DNA of 64,000 nucleotides from Odiellus spinosus (taxonomy: Eukaryota > Arthropoda > Arachnida > Opiliones > Phalangiidae), in contig OY987239.1 in assembly GCA_963920705.1 (NCBI GenBank), forward strand, positions 11,353,004 through 11,417,003, written 5' to 3'. The position numbers were made by a program, and so were the translations under genes. Numbering within the stretch: position 1 is the stretch's first letter; every line of letters begins with the position of its first letter. The notes under the pieces are model-generated. The model made no database searches. It was not told the origin of the DNA and saw only the letters and a program-made list of their open reading frames with translations. Below are positions 45,856-58,335 of the stretch, piece after piece.

Positions 45856-46358
45856 ATGTTAATGTACCCAAAATTACTGAAACAAAATACCTAAGGCGTA
45901 TATATAAATATTTGTACTTCCAGCTTTGAAGATCTTGAAGGGTCAAAGACCAATGAGAAAAGGGCCCCGTCGTTAAGGCGAGATCTCCGTGATAATTCCA
46001 ATAACATTCGATTTATTTGCTGACTCATCAATTGGAAAAAATCCAGCTAAGCCTATTTTCGAGGTAAGTTTTAAATTTGTTTGTAATTTTGTTTACTGTT
46101 GGTTTAGGCCACTTGTTGTTAGGTTGCAATCTCCCTTTGACCTTTCACCTTCTCTTTGCGATAGCTAAGCCTAACTTCACCTGTGGCGTAGATTTGAGAC
46201 TATATGTATTATCTATGACGTCTGAACCCACGTATAGAAACCCCTATTGTAGAAGAAAAACAATACAAATTCCCCATATTATTGATTTTTGTCTTTCGAA
46301 ACGAAGAACCAAGGCTTAGGTACAATCGAAAAAATTTGTAGAAAGGTTTCCCTATTTT

Positions 46359-46696
46359 CAGAAGCCGATGAAACCCTCCTTTGAAGTCTACTACTCTAAT
46401 GTTCGATATAGCGCTCCTCTCTGTATGGGTAAAATTCCCAATTTTACGAGATCGGAGGGGTCCTACTTCATACCCCCCTGTCTACGGAAAATTGGAAATT
46501 CTCTCTCTCCACAAACGACGACGTTTTTTGGACGAACTCCGAGGCTGCTAGAGATATTCGGTGGACGAACTCCCGCTCCGAAAATATCTACCGTTAGGAG
46601 GCGTACGAATCGCGCTTTTTGAAACTAACCCATAGAGAGAGGGGTAGACAAGACCAGGGAGTAATAGACTTCAAAGGAGGGTTTCATCGGCTTCTG
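46359..46696. mobile_element. MITE family A, copy 18
   Basis: A full-length 338-bp copy with exact duplication CTATTTT (46352-46358 and 46697-46703). Upstream, about 46040-46135 is a family J fragment. The sequence between this and copy 19 shows no gene. Confidence 0.95.
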
Positions 46697-47241
46697 CTAT
46701 TTTCTATGTAGACTTTTTCCAGCCATAAAATGTTTTATCTTCAACAAGGGACCCAAAATATATCGTAAAATAAATTCGGAACCTTTTCTTTTCGGAGAAC
46801 TTCGGGCCTTGTCAAATTCACGAGGCTGTTTTTACACAGACGTGACGTCGGTTTTACTTTTAAATTGGGCTTACCCAATCAAGAAAATTCTTCTATTTTG
46901 ATCAAAAATGCTTCAAAGTAGAAAATTCCAACAGAATTCGACAAAGCCAGTCTGCATCTCTATCAAATTAACACTTTGTTCCAAGTCACTTTATTGAATA
47001 CGAGCGATGTCTAACTTACAAGATATATTACTTATGATATTACTTTACAATATTTTAGATCGTGTGAAAGAAAAACACGATAAAAAAATTGCGTTTCCGG
47101 GTGAAATAAGTTTCCAATTTTCCAAGCTTTTAAAAATGACCAGTGGTTGTAATAAAAGGGTGTGATAGACGGGAAACTAGAACAATCGGGAGAAGGAGAG
47201 GTCAGTCAGGTCCGAAGATATTTTTTGTTCATGGGTTGAAC

Positions 47242-47580
47242 CAGAAGCCGATGAAACCCTCCTTTGAAGTCTACTACTCCAATGTTCCATATAGCGTTCC
47301 TCTCTGTATGGGTAAAATTCCCAATTTTACGAGATCGGAGGGGTCCTACTTCATCCCCCCTGTCTACGGAAAATTGGAAATTCTCTCTCTCTCCACAAAC
47401 GACGACGTTTTTTTGACGAACTCCGAGGCTGCTAGAGATATTCGCTGGACGAACTCCCGCTCCGAAAATATCTACCGTTAGGAGGCGTACGAATCGCGCC
47501 TTTTGAGAATAACCCATACAGAGAGGGGTAGACAAGACCAGGGAGTAATAGACTTCAAAGGAGGGTTTCATCGGCTTCTG
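47242..47580. mobile_element. MITE family A, copy 19
   Basis: A full-length 339-bp copy. The flanks GTTGAAC and GTGATAG do not match. Confidence 0.9.
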
Positions 47581-47878
47581 GTGATAGTGAATATTCGCTC
47601 CGATGATTACAAAGGCTTTCAGGGTTGCCCCAAAAATAAGGGCTTTTTTCGAACCCATCCGAGCAGTCCCAACGGATCGATAAAATCGGTATCAGGGCGT
47701 AAAAATCACGACTTTGTCTTCTGAATTTTGATCCCGGGCTAATAAGGCGTGCATGTCTTAATTTTCAGATTGCTTTCAATTCAATTGGACATTATTATTA
47801 TTACTTCCAACGCAGGCAATCTTGTAAAAGATTATGTTAATTAATCATTTATCCTTGGAGTACAAGAATCGGTAACAG

Positions 47879-48194
47879 CAAGAATTCATTCAGGTTCCAT
47901 AAGAATATGGTAGGGCCGCGATTCAATAACCATCCTCCCAAACTTTGTAGCAAAAGTTCGTCCGCTTCGAAACGATTTTTCAAGTAAATCGCTCCTGACA
48001 TCTATTATTAACCCGCGCCACAAACGACCTTGACGTAATATTTTGGGTAATAAAAATGGAGCCGACCGAAAAAAGATCTAAGCGTACAAATGTTGGGAAA
48101 ATTGCGGACGAACTTTTGTTACAAAGTTTGGGAGGATGGTACCAGAGGCTAAAGCTATGCTCCCATATTCTTATGGAACCTGAATGGATTCTTG
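47879..48194. mobile_element. MITE family C, copy 3 (complete)
   Basis: A 316-bp element with ends CAAGAATTCATTCAGG and CCTGAATGGATTCTTG. The exact 7-bp duplication GTAACAG flanks it (47872-47878 and 48195-48201). Confidence 0.9.
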
Positions 48195-48537
48195 GTAACA
48201 GCCTATCTTTAAGAGGAGGGTATCACTGATTTATTAGTGGAAAACTCTATTATTAATATTATTAATATTTAAAAAAAATTTAAATAGCCAAAATTAGGCC
48301 AATTAATGACGGTTCGTCTATTTCAACCAAATTCATTTGCGGAATTAATTAAGCGTGCTCGACCATCCATATATAACCTTATAAATTATTCTTAACAATA
48401 CGTATTTAAGGAAAGTAGGCCAAATTTGAAAAAAAAAAAAAAAAATAGGCCTATAAATATTCGCTGAAAATATTTCAGCTATGTACACCAACTACTTACA
48501 ATGTTAGTTACGTAACTGTCTACAGCCTTTTTTAGTT

Positions 48538-48942
48538 CAGGGTGACCACTTTTCCTATATTTCCTATTTTTTCCTATATTTTCACCTCCTTCCTATTTTC
48601 TCCTATAATTTGATGTCAATTCCTATAATCTCCTATATTTCTACTCAAAATCTCTAGTTAAGGGTAAAGTTCTAAATCATCCTGTCAGCTGTGGCTGTAT
48701 AAGATTATTTTAGCTTAACTGTACATTTTCCAGTTAAAATAGTCTGTAAAATTCCATACTATTTAAGCAATTGGATCGTATTAATACCGTGTTTAAACCG
48801 GTGGCGAGAGTTGTGACGCGATAATAAATATGGTTCCTACTTTTAATTATTTTCCTATTTTATCCTATATTTTACATAAAATTCTTCGTATATTTTCCTA
48901 TATTTCCTATATAGGATTTTCAAATTTTCAGTGGTCACCCTG
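48538..48942. mobile_element. hAT-like MITE family F, copy 2
   Basis: A 405-bp element with ends CAGGGTGACCACT and AGTGGTCACCCTG and an exact 6-bp duplication TTAGTT (48532-48537 and 48943-48948). It is closely similar to 3757-4200. Confidence 0.88.
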
Positions 48943-49219
48943 TTAGTTACCAAAAATGGTTATTTCCATACCTTTAACACTATGCGGCTAAATCTTAGCT
49001 ACTTTCTAAGACTCGGAAGACACTGTTTTTACCAGATAACAGTAACAGAGTCACTTATATCTACAACTTTATAGAGATTTAATGAAATTTTTTTGGAAAA
49101 CCTGAAATTGTTTTTTCCTCTCATGGTCTAGCGGCTAGCCAATAAAGCGGAAAAAGAAGCTCAAACGAAGGCAATTTTTATTTATTCACTCTTGCCTCTT
49201 TTAGACCCAATGTTTTATT

Positions 49220-50393
49220 AAAGGGATAATGAATACGTGTGTTATTTTTAAATACGACGAATAATCGGTTAAAATTGACGAATATTCGGTTAAAACTGTC
49301 GAATAGTCGGTTAAAACAGACGAATAATCGGTTAAAACTGACGAATAATTGTTAAAACTGACGAATAATCGTTGAAAACGGTCGAATAATTGTTAAAACT
49401 GTCGAATAATTGTTAAAACCTGACGATTAATCGTTTAAAACTATCGAAAAATCGTTTAAAACGGTCAAATACTCGTTTAAAACTGTCGAATATTCGTTTA
49501 AAACTCAAATAATTGTTTAAATCTGTCGAATAATCGTTTATACCTGTCGATTAATCGTTTAAAACTATCGAATAATCGTTTAAAACGGTCGAATACTCGT
49601 TTAAAACTGTCGAATATTCGTTTAAAACTCAAATAATTGTTTAAATCTGTCGAATAATCCTTTAAACCTGTCGATTAATCGTTAAAACTGTCGAATAATC
49701 GTTTAAAACTGTCGAATCCTTGTTTAAAACTGTCGAATATTCGTTTAAAACTCAAATAATTGTTTAAATCTGTCGAATAATCGTTTAAACCTGTTGATTA
49801 ATCGTTAAATCTGTCGAATAATCGTTTAAACCTGTCGAATACTCGTTTAAAACTGTCGAATACTCGTTTAAAACTGAAATAATTGTTTAAATCTGTCGAA
49901 TAATCGTTTAAACCTGTCGATTAATCGTTAAAACTGTCGAATAATCGTTTAAAACTGTCGATTAATCGTTTAAAACTATCGAATAATCGTTTAAAACTGT
50001 CGAATCCTTGTTTAAAACTGTCGAATATTCGTTGTAAACCTAAATACTCGTTTAAACTGTCGAATAATCGTTTAAAAATGTCGAATAATCGTTTAAAAAT
50101 GTCGATTAATCGTTTAAAAACTATCGAATAATCGTTTAAAACTGTCGAATATTCGTTGTAAACTCAAATAATCGTTTAAACTGCCGAATACCCGTTTAAA
50201 AATGTCGAATTATCGTTAAAAGCTGTCGAATATTCGAATAAAACTGTCGAATAATCGTTAAAAACTGTCGAATAATCGTTAAAAACTGTCGAATAATCGT
50301 TAAAAACTGTCGAATAATCGTTAAAAACTGTCGAATACTCGTAGAAACTGTCACATTAAAAATAACAAGTGTCTGCATTATCCCTTTTGACGT
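49220..50393. mobile_element. TIR element with a 21-bp minisatellite interior
   Basis: Inverted ends 'aaagggataatg...tgttatttttaa' (from 49220) and the complement (to about 50393) bracket about 50 copies of a 20-22-bp unit 'gtcgaataatcgtttaaaac'. Several higher-order blocks repeat, for example about 49440-49640. No coding region; the reverse open frame is an artefact. Confidence 0.7.
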
Positions 50394-51060
50394 AATAAAA
50401 CATAAAATGAAAGCAAATAAAAAGAGTACATTCCAAAACCCAACAGTAGGGATATTTCCCTCAATTTCGAGCTTTCGAGCCTTAAAAAAAATAGGTTTGT
50501 GCTTTTGCAAAATTGACCTCACAAACTTGGTCGACGTAAAATGATACTAAGGAAGAAAAAAAATCCTATCTTTTATTCATGAACATAAAAGTCTACTAGC
50601 CACCAACCAAGAGGAAATACCTTCTCTTCCCTAAGGCGAATGAAAATACATTTTTTTTTATACCAGAATTTTTCCGTGTTTCGAACGCTTAAAATTGAAA
50701 AATTATGTTTCAGTGACCCTTTTACTTTTATTCGTTTACGAAAAACCAACAAAAAAAATAGGGTTAAGGCTTATAAAACATAATTTTTACGACACGTAAA
50801 GAGCGTGTAAGGTTTTACAAGGTTTTTAACCTTAGGTAAACCTTTTTTCAATCGTTATATGTACGTGATATTTAGCTTTATTACCTTTTTGGCGGGAGAA
50901 AATATTATTGGTTATAATATTTGCGCCAAATTTCAAAAATGGCGGGAAATAGTTTCTATTTTTCATACATAGATGGCGCCACCGTTTCTATAAAATATTA
51001 ATTTGCGAGGAAAAAAACATTGGTGGAAGATATCCTCGTAAAATGATGCCCGAGTTCTCG
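50394..51060. other. Intergenic stretch, possible upstream region
   Basis: AT-rich with no recognised gene. 'ggcgggagaaaatattattgg' and 'aaatggcgggaaatag' near 50890-50950 are GC-box-like repeats that might belong to a promoter of the following gene. This is tentative. Confidence 0.3.
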
Positions 51061-51930
51061 ACCGAGTCTCGGGGCGGCAACTTGCCTTGTGTGCGTGTTT
51101 TTAGTTTTCGCGTTTAACCAGGGATAATCAGTAACTCCGCGAGTATTCTCTCAAAATTATCTTGTGTTTTTCATGTTTTTCTACAAGCTGTTAAAGGTAT
51201 TTACTTTTAATATATATAGTTTCATTTCAAAATTACGATTAGAAATGACTACCCAACTAAAATTAAGCCTACGTCAATTTTTTTGGCGTCGATTGTTAAG
51301 CCTCGGCTTCTTAGCTAGATGATCGGCGGCTTGGCAACTTTGGAGATTAAAGGAACGGGAATACCCGTAGTTTATCTAACTAATCTGTTTTCATATTGTC
51401 AAATGATGTTTTTTTAATAGATTTGGGGTATATTTTAAGCGTATTTTTTGCCAAATTCAAATTAACAAAACTGCCATTTCCGCTTGCCTACACGATTCTC
51501 AGATTTGACACTAGTGCATAAATTAAGATACGTAATTAGTCAATTTCAATTAATTAGCGGTTAAGGGTTGTTAATAATTAGATATCCCATCGTAGTCAAA
51601 AATATTATACGCGTATTTCCGGTTTTTACAAAAGTTTTAACACCCTTAGAACAAAACCGTCATGATATTCTCCGGTAATTAGTTTTAACTGACCATAATT
51701 ACTAAGCCTGTTCAGGAATAATTTTAATACATTATCTTAATGCTTACGTGTCAACTAATTAAACGTTTATTAACCAATATTGATCTCGATTCGTTGTTTC
51801 CCCCTAAATATTCTAACCCCCCCTAGTATTTTGGTAAAAGATAAGGCTTCCTGGATATTATTTAATTAGATGTATTTACACACGTTTCTTTTGTCCACAG
51901 ATATGACTTGTCCAGGGGGGTGATGTTGCA

Positions 51931-52026
51931 ATGCGGAAAAGGACATTTGTCCTGATAATAATCTTAGCTTTCTTCTCCTGGGTAGCATTCACCTACCATT
52001 TGTTTCTACAAAGACCACAAGGAAAG
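51931..52026 (+). CDS. First coding exon of a probable type II membrane protein
   Basis: ATG at 51931 opens a 32-codon exon ending AAG|GTAAGA, phase 0. The peptide starts MRKR, then a hydrophobic segment of about 20 residues (TFVLIIILAFFSWVAFTYHL), then FLQRPQGK. A short basic cytoplasmic tail and single anchor is the layout of Golgi glycosyltransferases and related type II proteins; the family cannot be named from 32 residues. A 3' splice acceptor (TTGTCCACAG|ATATG) just upstream at 51900, and a possible donor AAG|GTATTT near 51196 after a GC-rich leader, suggest a non-coding first exon. Two short upstream ATG frames precede the start. No second coding exon was recognised in the following 12 kb, so the minisatellites there may lie in a long intron. 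Confidence 0.45.
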
Positions 52027-52564
52027 GTAAGAGATTTAAAACAAAATTGCTTTTTTTTTTGCCTCATTCACGCTTGAGTCTTTGAAATCGTTTGGAAGGG
52101 TCAAAATTTATCATTTTGAGGTCAACCATAGAGATTATTTAGCCAAATAATAGTTCTTAATGATTTTAAAGTGCTTAGTGTGAACGAACCTATTGTTTTT
52201 TGTTTAAATATGGACCCTTTGGTAGCAAGATACACTCTTAATGTATCAATTTATTCGCCATTACTTGTGCACACATTATTATTTAAAGAGGGTAGGCTCT
52301 TAACCACTCGCTTACTCCCCTATCGAAGGACAATATGAATTTTTATTTGCCGACTTTTATAGACTGTAACATTGTTGACAAGGGTGTAGATATTTTTACC
52401 GACTTTGGATGTTTTTATGAGATTTGTAACGTGTATGAAGTCGGTTTATCGAAATTAACCCAATATGACGTCATAACGAGCCAATATCATTTTCTGCTGG
52501 TTTTGTAGAATAGTTGAGGATGTCTGGGAATTTGAAAATGGGTTCAATGGTCATTTGTTGAAAT

Positions 52565-53935
52565 TATGGTCAGGGAATTTGTTAAATGGTCAGGAAATTT
52601 GTTAAATGGTCAGGGAATTTGTTAAATGGTCAGGGAATTTGTTAAAATGGTCAGGGAATTTGTTAAATGGTCAGGGAATTTGTTAAATGGTCAGGGAATT
52701 TGTTAAATGGTCAGGGAATTTGTTAAATGGTCAGGGAATTTGTTAAATGGTCAGGGAATTTGTTAAATGGTCAGGGAATTTGTTAAATGGTCAGGGAATT
52801 TGTTAAATGGTCAGGGAATTTGTTGAAATGGTCAGGGAATTTGTTGAAATGGTCAGGGAATTTGTTGAAATGGTCAGGGAATTTGTTGAAATGGTCAGGG
52901 AATTTGTTGAAATGGTCAGGGAATTTGTTGAAATGGTCAGGGAATTTGTTTAAATGGTCAGGGCATTTGTTAAATGGTCAGGGAATTTGTTAAATGGTCA
53001 GGGAATTTGTTAAATGGTCAGGGAATTTGTTGAAATGGTCAGGGAATTTGTTGAAATGGTCAGGGAATTTGTTGAAATGGTCAGGGAATTTGTTGAAATG
53101 GTCAGGGAATTTGTTGAAATGGTCAGGGAATTTGTTGAAATGGTCAGGGAATTTGTTGAAATGGTCAGGGAATTTGTTGAAATGGTCAGGGAATTTGTTG
53201 AAATGGTCAGGGAATTTGTTGAAATGGTCAGGGAATTTGTTGAAATGGTCAGGGAATTTGTTGAAATGGTCAGGGAATTTGTTGAAATGGTCAGGGAATT
53301 TGTTGAAATGGTCAGGGAATTTGTTGAAATGGTCAGGGAATTTGTTGAAATGGTCAGGGAATTTGTTGAAATGGTCAGGGAATTTGTTGAAATGGTCAGG
53401 GAATTTGTTGAAATGGTCAGGGAATTTGTTGAAATGGTCAGGGAATTTGTTGAAATGGTCAGGGAATTTGTTGAAATGGTCAGGGAATTTGTTGAAATGG
53501 TCAGGGAATTTGTTGAAATGGTCAGGGAATTTGTTGAAATGGTCAGGGAATTTGTTGAAATGGTCAGGGAATTTGTTGAAATGGTCAGGGAATTTGTTGA
53601 AATGGTCAGGGAATTTGTTGAAATGGTCAGGGAATTTGTTGAAATGGTCAGGGAATTTGTTGAAATGGTCAGGGAATTTGTTAAATGGTCAGGGAATTTG
53701 TTAAATGGTCAGGGAATTTGTTAAATGGTCAGGGAATTTGTTAAATGGTCAGGGAATTTGTTAAATGGTCAGGGAATTTGTTAAATGGTCAGGGAATTTG
53801 TTAAATGGTCAGGGAATTTGTTAAATGGTCAGGGAATTTGTTAAATGGTCAGGGAATTTGTTAAATGGTCAGGGAATTTGTTGAAATGGTCAGGGAATTT
53901 GTTGAAATTATTGTCAGGGAATTTGTTGAAAAATA
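52565..53935 (+). repeat. Minisatellite, 20/21-bp unit (GGTCAGGGAA core)
   Basis: About 66 tandem copies of 'atggtcagggaatttgttaa' (20 bp) or the 21-bp variant with 'gttgaa'. The two variants occur in blocks: 20-bp units at the left, right and a short central patch, and a long run of nearly identical 21-bp units at about 53020-53680. The three open frames across it repeat one short peptide and are not genes. Confidence 0.95.
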
Positions 53936-54324
53936 GGCAAGTAATTTCCAAAAATCGGAATTATTTGTCCCTGTAAAAATACCATGTACCACATTACATC
54001 CCAACCCAAGGAACCATATCATATTCATCTGGTCCTGAAAAAATGATATTTAAACCTGAAAAAGGCTTAATTTTAACCCCTATATCTTCTCAGTGGGTCT
54101 TTACCGTGCACTTTGAGTAGAAGTAAAAATTTAACCACGAATCTAAAACTACAATAACGTTAGAGTACGTGCGTAAAATATCTGAAGATAATGTGTTGAA
54201 ACTCCTGCAAGCTGGATCTAGTTATTACTAATCCACCTATTATACGTTTACCCATTTAACACGTATTAAAGTCAGGCTGTCATCATTTTGAATTATATTT
54301 ATAGTAGTATTATACTATCAAAAT
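53936..54324. other. Stretch between repeats, no gene seen
   Basis: No coding exon with splice signals was recognised, although the preceding first exon would predict one downstream. Confidence 0.35.
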
Positions 54325-54893
54325 GAACTCCAAATTGAAATTGAGTGATATTTTCGGGTTGATCGTTAAAAAACGATTCGAAATATATATACATATGTCA
54401 TAGAACAAAATTACAGCGACAGTAAAACATACATATTTTATAATCCACCATTTTCCTTCTAAATGTGAACGTTTCTATTTGTGAACACTTTCATTTAAAA
54501 ACGTATAACTTAACTTTGGTTGGGTCTATTTAAAGATGGAAGAGCTCATTTTGTAGATTAAGAATGGGGCTATTCGAGGAACACAACTTCAACACTCTAG
54601 GAAGAGACACGGAGAAGATACGACCCTAATTACCGCGACAGTAAAAATACATATATTATAATCCCCATTTACTCCTAAATCTGAACGCACGCTTCTATTT
54701 GTGAACACTTTCATTTAAAAATGCATAACTTAACTTTGGTTGGGTCTATTTAAAGATGGAAGAGCTCATTTTGTAGATTAAGAATGGGGCTATTCGTTGA
54801 ACACAGCTTCAACACTCTAGGAAGTGACACGGAGAAGATATACGACCCTAATTACCGTGACAGTAAAAAAAGACATATTTTATAATCGCCCAT
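54325..54893. mobile_element. Family K element, copy 1
   Basis: Begins 'gaactccaaattgaaattga' and continues through 'acagcgacagtaaaac'. It then contains two tandem copies of a unit of about 220 bp including 'taactttggttgggtctat' and 'aagatggaagagctcatttt', ending 'ttataatcgcccattttt'. 59480-60056 is the same element in reverse. No coding region; class unknown. Confidence 0.7.
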
Positions 54894-55183
54894 TTTTCAA
54901 GTCAATTACTTTTCCAGGAATAAACTAGTGTCAGGTTCACTTTAAACCCTTTTTTTTTAATTTGTTACTAAAAGATGACGTCATGAAACACTTTTATTGG
55001 ACTTTGATTGGTTTCTACATATCGTAACTAAAAACTGATACAATCTATTTCGTGTAGTTTGAATTTTACTAGAAAACAAAATTCTAACCGAGCAATAATG
55101 ACGTCAGTTCCGTGTTTATGAGCAATTATCTTTCACGATATGAGAAATTTGAACTCCTATGGATTACGATTTCCACAAGTCAA

Positions 55184-56190
55184 GGAAAACAGGGAATAGT
55201 CAGGGAATGAACCTAAAAAATCAGGGAATTTTAAGATCTTTCAAGAAGCCAGGAAATTACAATCATTATCCGCGGAAAAGATTCTCAGCTGACCGTGTCA
55301 GTTGTATAGATTAGAACAAAGATACGCCTGCAGTTTGGCGAACGCGATTATATAAAAAATAAAAGGTTAAAAATTAGGTAGTATTAGCTGAAATGGTCCG
55401 GGAGAATCGGTGGAAAAGGTCAGGGAAAATCATTGGAAAAGGTCAGGGAAAATCGTTGGAAAAGGTCCGGGAAAATCATTGGAAAAGGTCAGGGAAAATC
55501 GTTGTAAAAGGTCGGGGAAAATCGTTGTAAAAGGTCGGGGAAAATCGTTGGAAAAGGTCGGGGAAAATCGTTGGAAAAGGTCGGGGAAAATCGTTGGAAA
55601 AGGTCGGGGAAAATCGTTGGAAAAGGTCGGGGAAAATCGTTGGAAAAGGTCGGGGAAAATCGTTGGAAAAGGTCGGGGAAAATCGTTGGAAAAGGTCGGG
55701 GAAAATCGTTGGAAAAGGTCGGGGAAAATCGTTGGAAAAGGTCGGGGAAAATCGTTGGAAAAGGTCGGGGAAAATCGTTGGAAAAGGTCGGGGAAAATCG
55801 TTGGAAAAGGTCGGGGAAAATCGTTGGAAAAGGTCGGGGAAAATCGTTGGAAAAGGTCGGGGAAAATCGTTTGAAAAGGTCCGGGAAAATCGTTGGAAAA
55901 GGTCGGGGAAAATCGTTGGAAAAGGTCGGGGAAAATCGTTGTAAAAGGTCGGGGAAAATCGTTGGAAAAGGTCGGGGAAAATCGTTGGAAAAGGTCGGGG
56001 AAAATCGTTGGAAAAGGTCGGGGAAAATCGTTGGAAAAGGTCGGGGAAAATCGTTGGAAAAGGTCGGGGAAAATCGTTGGAAAAGGTCGGGGAAAATCGT
56101 TGGAAAAGGTCGGGGAAAATCGTTGGAAAAGGTCGGGGAAAATCGTTGGAAAAGGTCGGGGAAAATCGTTGGAAAAGGTCAGGGATATTG
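55184..56190 (+). repeat. Minisatellite, 23-bp unit
   Basis: From about 55392, some 34 copies of 'ggaaaaggtcggggaaaatcg' plus two bases (23-bp period), nearly identical in the centre and with an A variant (GGTCAGGG) at both edges. Degenerate GTCAGGGAA motifs extend left to 55184. The unit resembles that at 52565-53935. The open frames are repeat artefacts. Confidence 0.93.
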
Positions 56191-56645
56191 CTAACGCTTA
56201 AAATGATCCCAGACGATTAGAATATCGTTTCAAATCGATTTTGAAGTTCTAGTGTGATCTCGGCTGTTAGGTTGCTTTCTCCCTTTAAATATAGCTTTGA
56301 TTTCCATTCGATTTTCTCTCGTCTGGCTCTCCTTGTGATATCATTTCCCGCGCTTTCTTTGTATTTTAGAGGTAAGGTTGGGGTTGGAGTGTAACCCTTG
56401 TGCACCCGTTTTCAAAACTAATGATCCATTTAAAGACGAAAGCATTGAAACAGACGCGGGAAGGGGAAGGTTATTATAGACATTGTATTTCGGAGGTTTA
56501 TGGCAAATAGATAAGAATTTTAAGCCTAGCTTCTTTTCCGAAATTTTAGTCTGTCTCTCGGTTTTGATTCTCTTTGCTCTTTGGACCCCCGAAACTGTTG
56601 CAATCTGCGCCATTGATTCCAGCTTCTGTAGACATTCGTTATTAT

Positions 56646-56982
56646 CAGAAGCCGATGAAACCCTCCTTTGAAGTCTACTACTCTAATGTTCGATATAGCG
56701 CTCCTCTCTGTATGGGTAAAATTCCCAATTTTACGAGATCGGAGGGGTCCAACTTCATACCCCCTGTCTACGGAAAATTGGACATTCTCTCTCTCCACAA
56801 ACGACGACGTTTTTTTGACGAACTCCAAGGCTGCTAGAGATATTCGGTGGACGAACTCCCGCTCCGAAAATATCTACCGTTAGGAGGCGTACGAATCGCG
56901 CTTTTTGAGAATAACCCATACAGAGAGGGGTAGACAAGACCAGGGAGTAATAGACTTCAAAGGAGGGTTTCATCGGCTTCTG
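56646..56982. mobile_element. MITE family A, copy 20
   Basis: A full-length 337-bp copy. The flanks TTATTAT and GTATTAT match at 6 of 7. Confidence 0.93.
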
Positions 56983-57093
56983 GTATTATATTTTACTCTA
57001 CGTGTATCTCAAGTTTTAAATTGTTTAATGTTGTAAAATATACAGCTATTCAAATAGATTTGAAATTATTATTTCTATTGTTACGTATTTTTC

Positions 57094-57215
57094 TCGAACT
57101 CCAAATTGAAATTAAGTGATATTTTCGGGTTGATCGTTAAAAATCGATTCAAAATATACAGTATATACATATGTCATAGAACAAAATTACAGCGATGGTA
57201 AAAATACATGTTTTA
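57094..57215. repeat. Family K fragment
   Basis: 'gaactccaaattgaaattaag' to 'acagcgatggtaaaaatac' matches one end of 54325-54893. Confidence 0.65.
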
Positions 57216-57329
57216 ATAAAATAGCTCGCAATGTTACGTTATAGCTATGGTCGGGTGGTTGTAGAGGTTAGTTTTCGCTCGTTTTGCGTTGTAAATTACA
57301 TCAACCTTGAAGTTTACTCCTATATTTTG

Positions 57330-58335
57330 ATACAATTTTAGCGCTTTTTCTATTTTTGCTACAATTTTAGGGTTGTTTCAATATTTTCCTACAATAATTA
57401 GCTTTTTTCTATATTTCCCTACACTTTTAGGGTAATTACTAATTTCCTTGCAATTTTAGGGTTATTTCTCCTATAATTTCCAACAATTTTAGGATTATTT
57501 CGATAATTTCCTACAATTTTAGGATTATTTCGATAATTTCCTACAATTTTAGGATTATTTCGATAATTTCCTACAATTTTAGGATTATTTCGATAATTTC
57601 CTACAATTAGGATTATTTCTCCTATAATTTTCTACAATTAGGGTTATTTCTCCTATAATTTCCTACCATTAGGATTATTTCTCCTATAATTTCCTACAAT
57701 TAGGATTATTTCTCCTATAATTTCCTACAATTAGGAATATTTCTCCTATAATTTCCTACAATTAGGAATATTTCTCCTATAATTTCCTACAATTAGGAAT
57801 ATTTCTCCTATAATTTCCTACAATTAGGATTATTTCTCCTATAATTTCATACAATTAGGATTATTTCTCCTATAATTTCATACAATTAGGATTATTTCTC
57901 CTATAATTTCATACAATTAGGATTATTTCTCCTATAATTTCATACAATTAGGATTATTTCTCCTATAATTTCATACAATTAGGATTATTTCTCCTATAAT
58001 TTCCTACAATTAGGATTATTTCTCCTATAATTTCCTACAATTAGGATTATTTCTCCTATAATTTCCTACAATTAGGATTATTTCTCCTATAATTTCCTAC
58101 AATTAGGATTATTTCTCCTATAATTTCATACAATTAGGATTATTTCTCCTATAATTTAATACAATTAGGATTATTTCTCCTATAATTTCATACAATTAGG
58201 AATATTTCTCCTATAATTTCCTACAATTAGGAATATTTCTCCTATAATTTCCTACAATTAGGAATATTTCTATAATGTCCCTCAATTTTATGAATATTTC
58301 TCATATAATTTCCTACAATTAGAATTATTTCTATA
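57330..58335 (+). repeat. Minisatellite, 31-bp unit
   Basis: About 30 copies of a 31-bp unit containing 'tttctcctataatttcctac' and 'aattaggatta', regular from about 57480 to 58280 and degenerate at both ends. The composition resembles the interior of family F. No coding region. Confidence 0.93.

Noticed and set aside
46077-46319. 80-residue forward frame near 46.1 kb
   Set aside because: Starts within a family J fragment and lacks coding features.
52787-53724. Two 236-residue open frames of KWSGNLL or EMVREFV repeats
   Set aside because: The 21-bp minisatellite unit is a multiple of three without a stop, so long frames arise automatically in more than one frame.
52565-56190. CRISPR-like array
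   Set aside because: Units are directly adjacent with no unique spacers, and the DNA is eukaryotic.
55410-56220. Overlapping open frames of GKSLEKVGENRWKRS repeats
   Set aside because: The 23-bp minisatellite cycles through all frames; three overlapping frames give the same peptide shifted.
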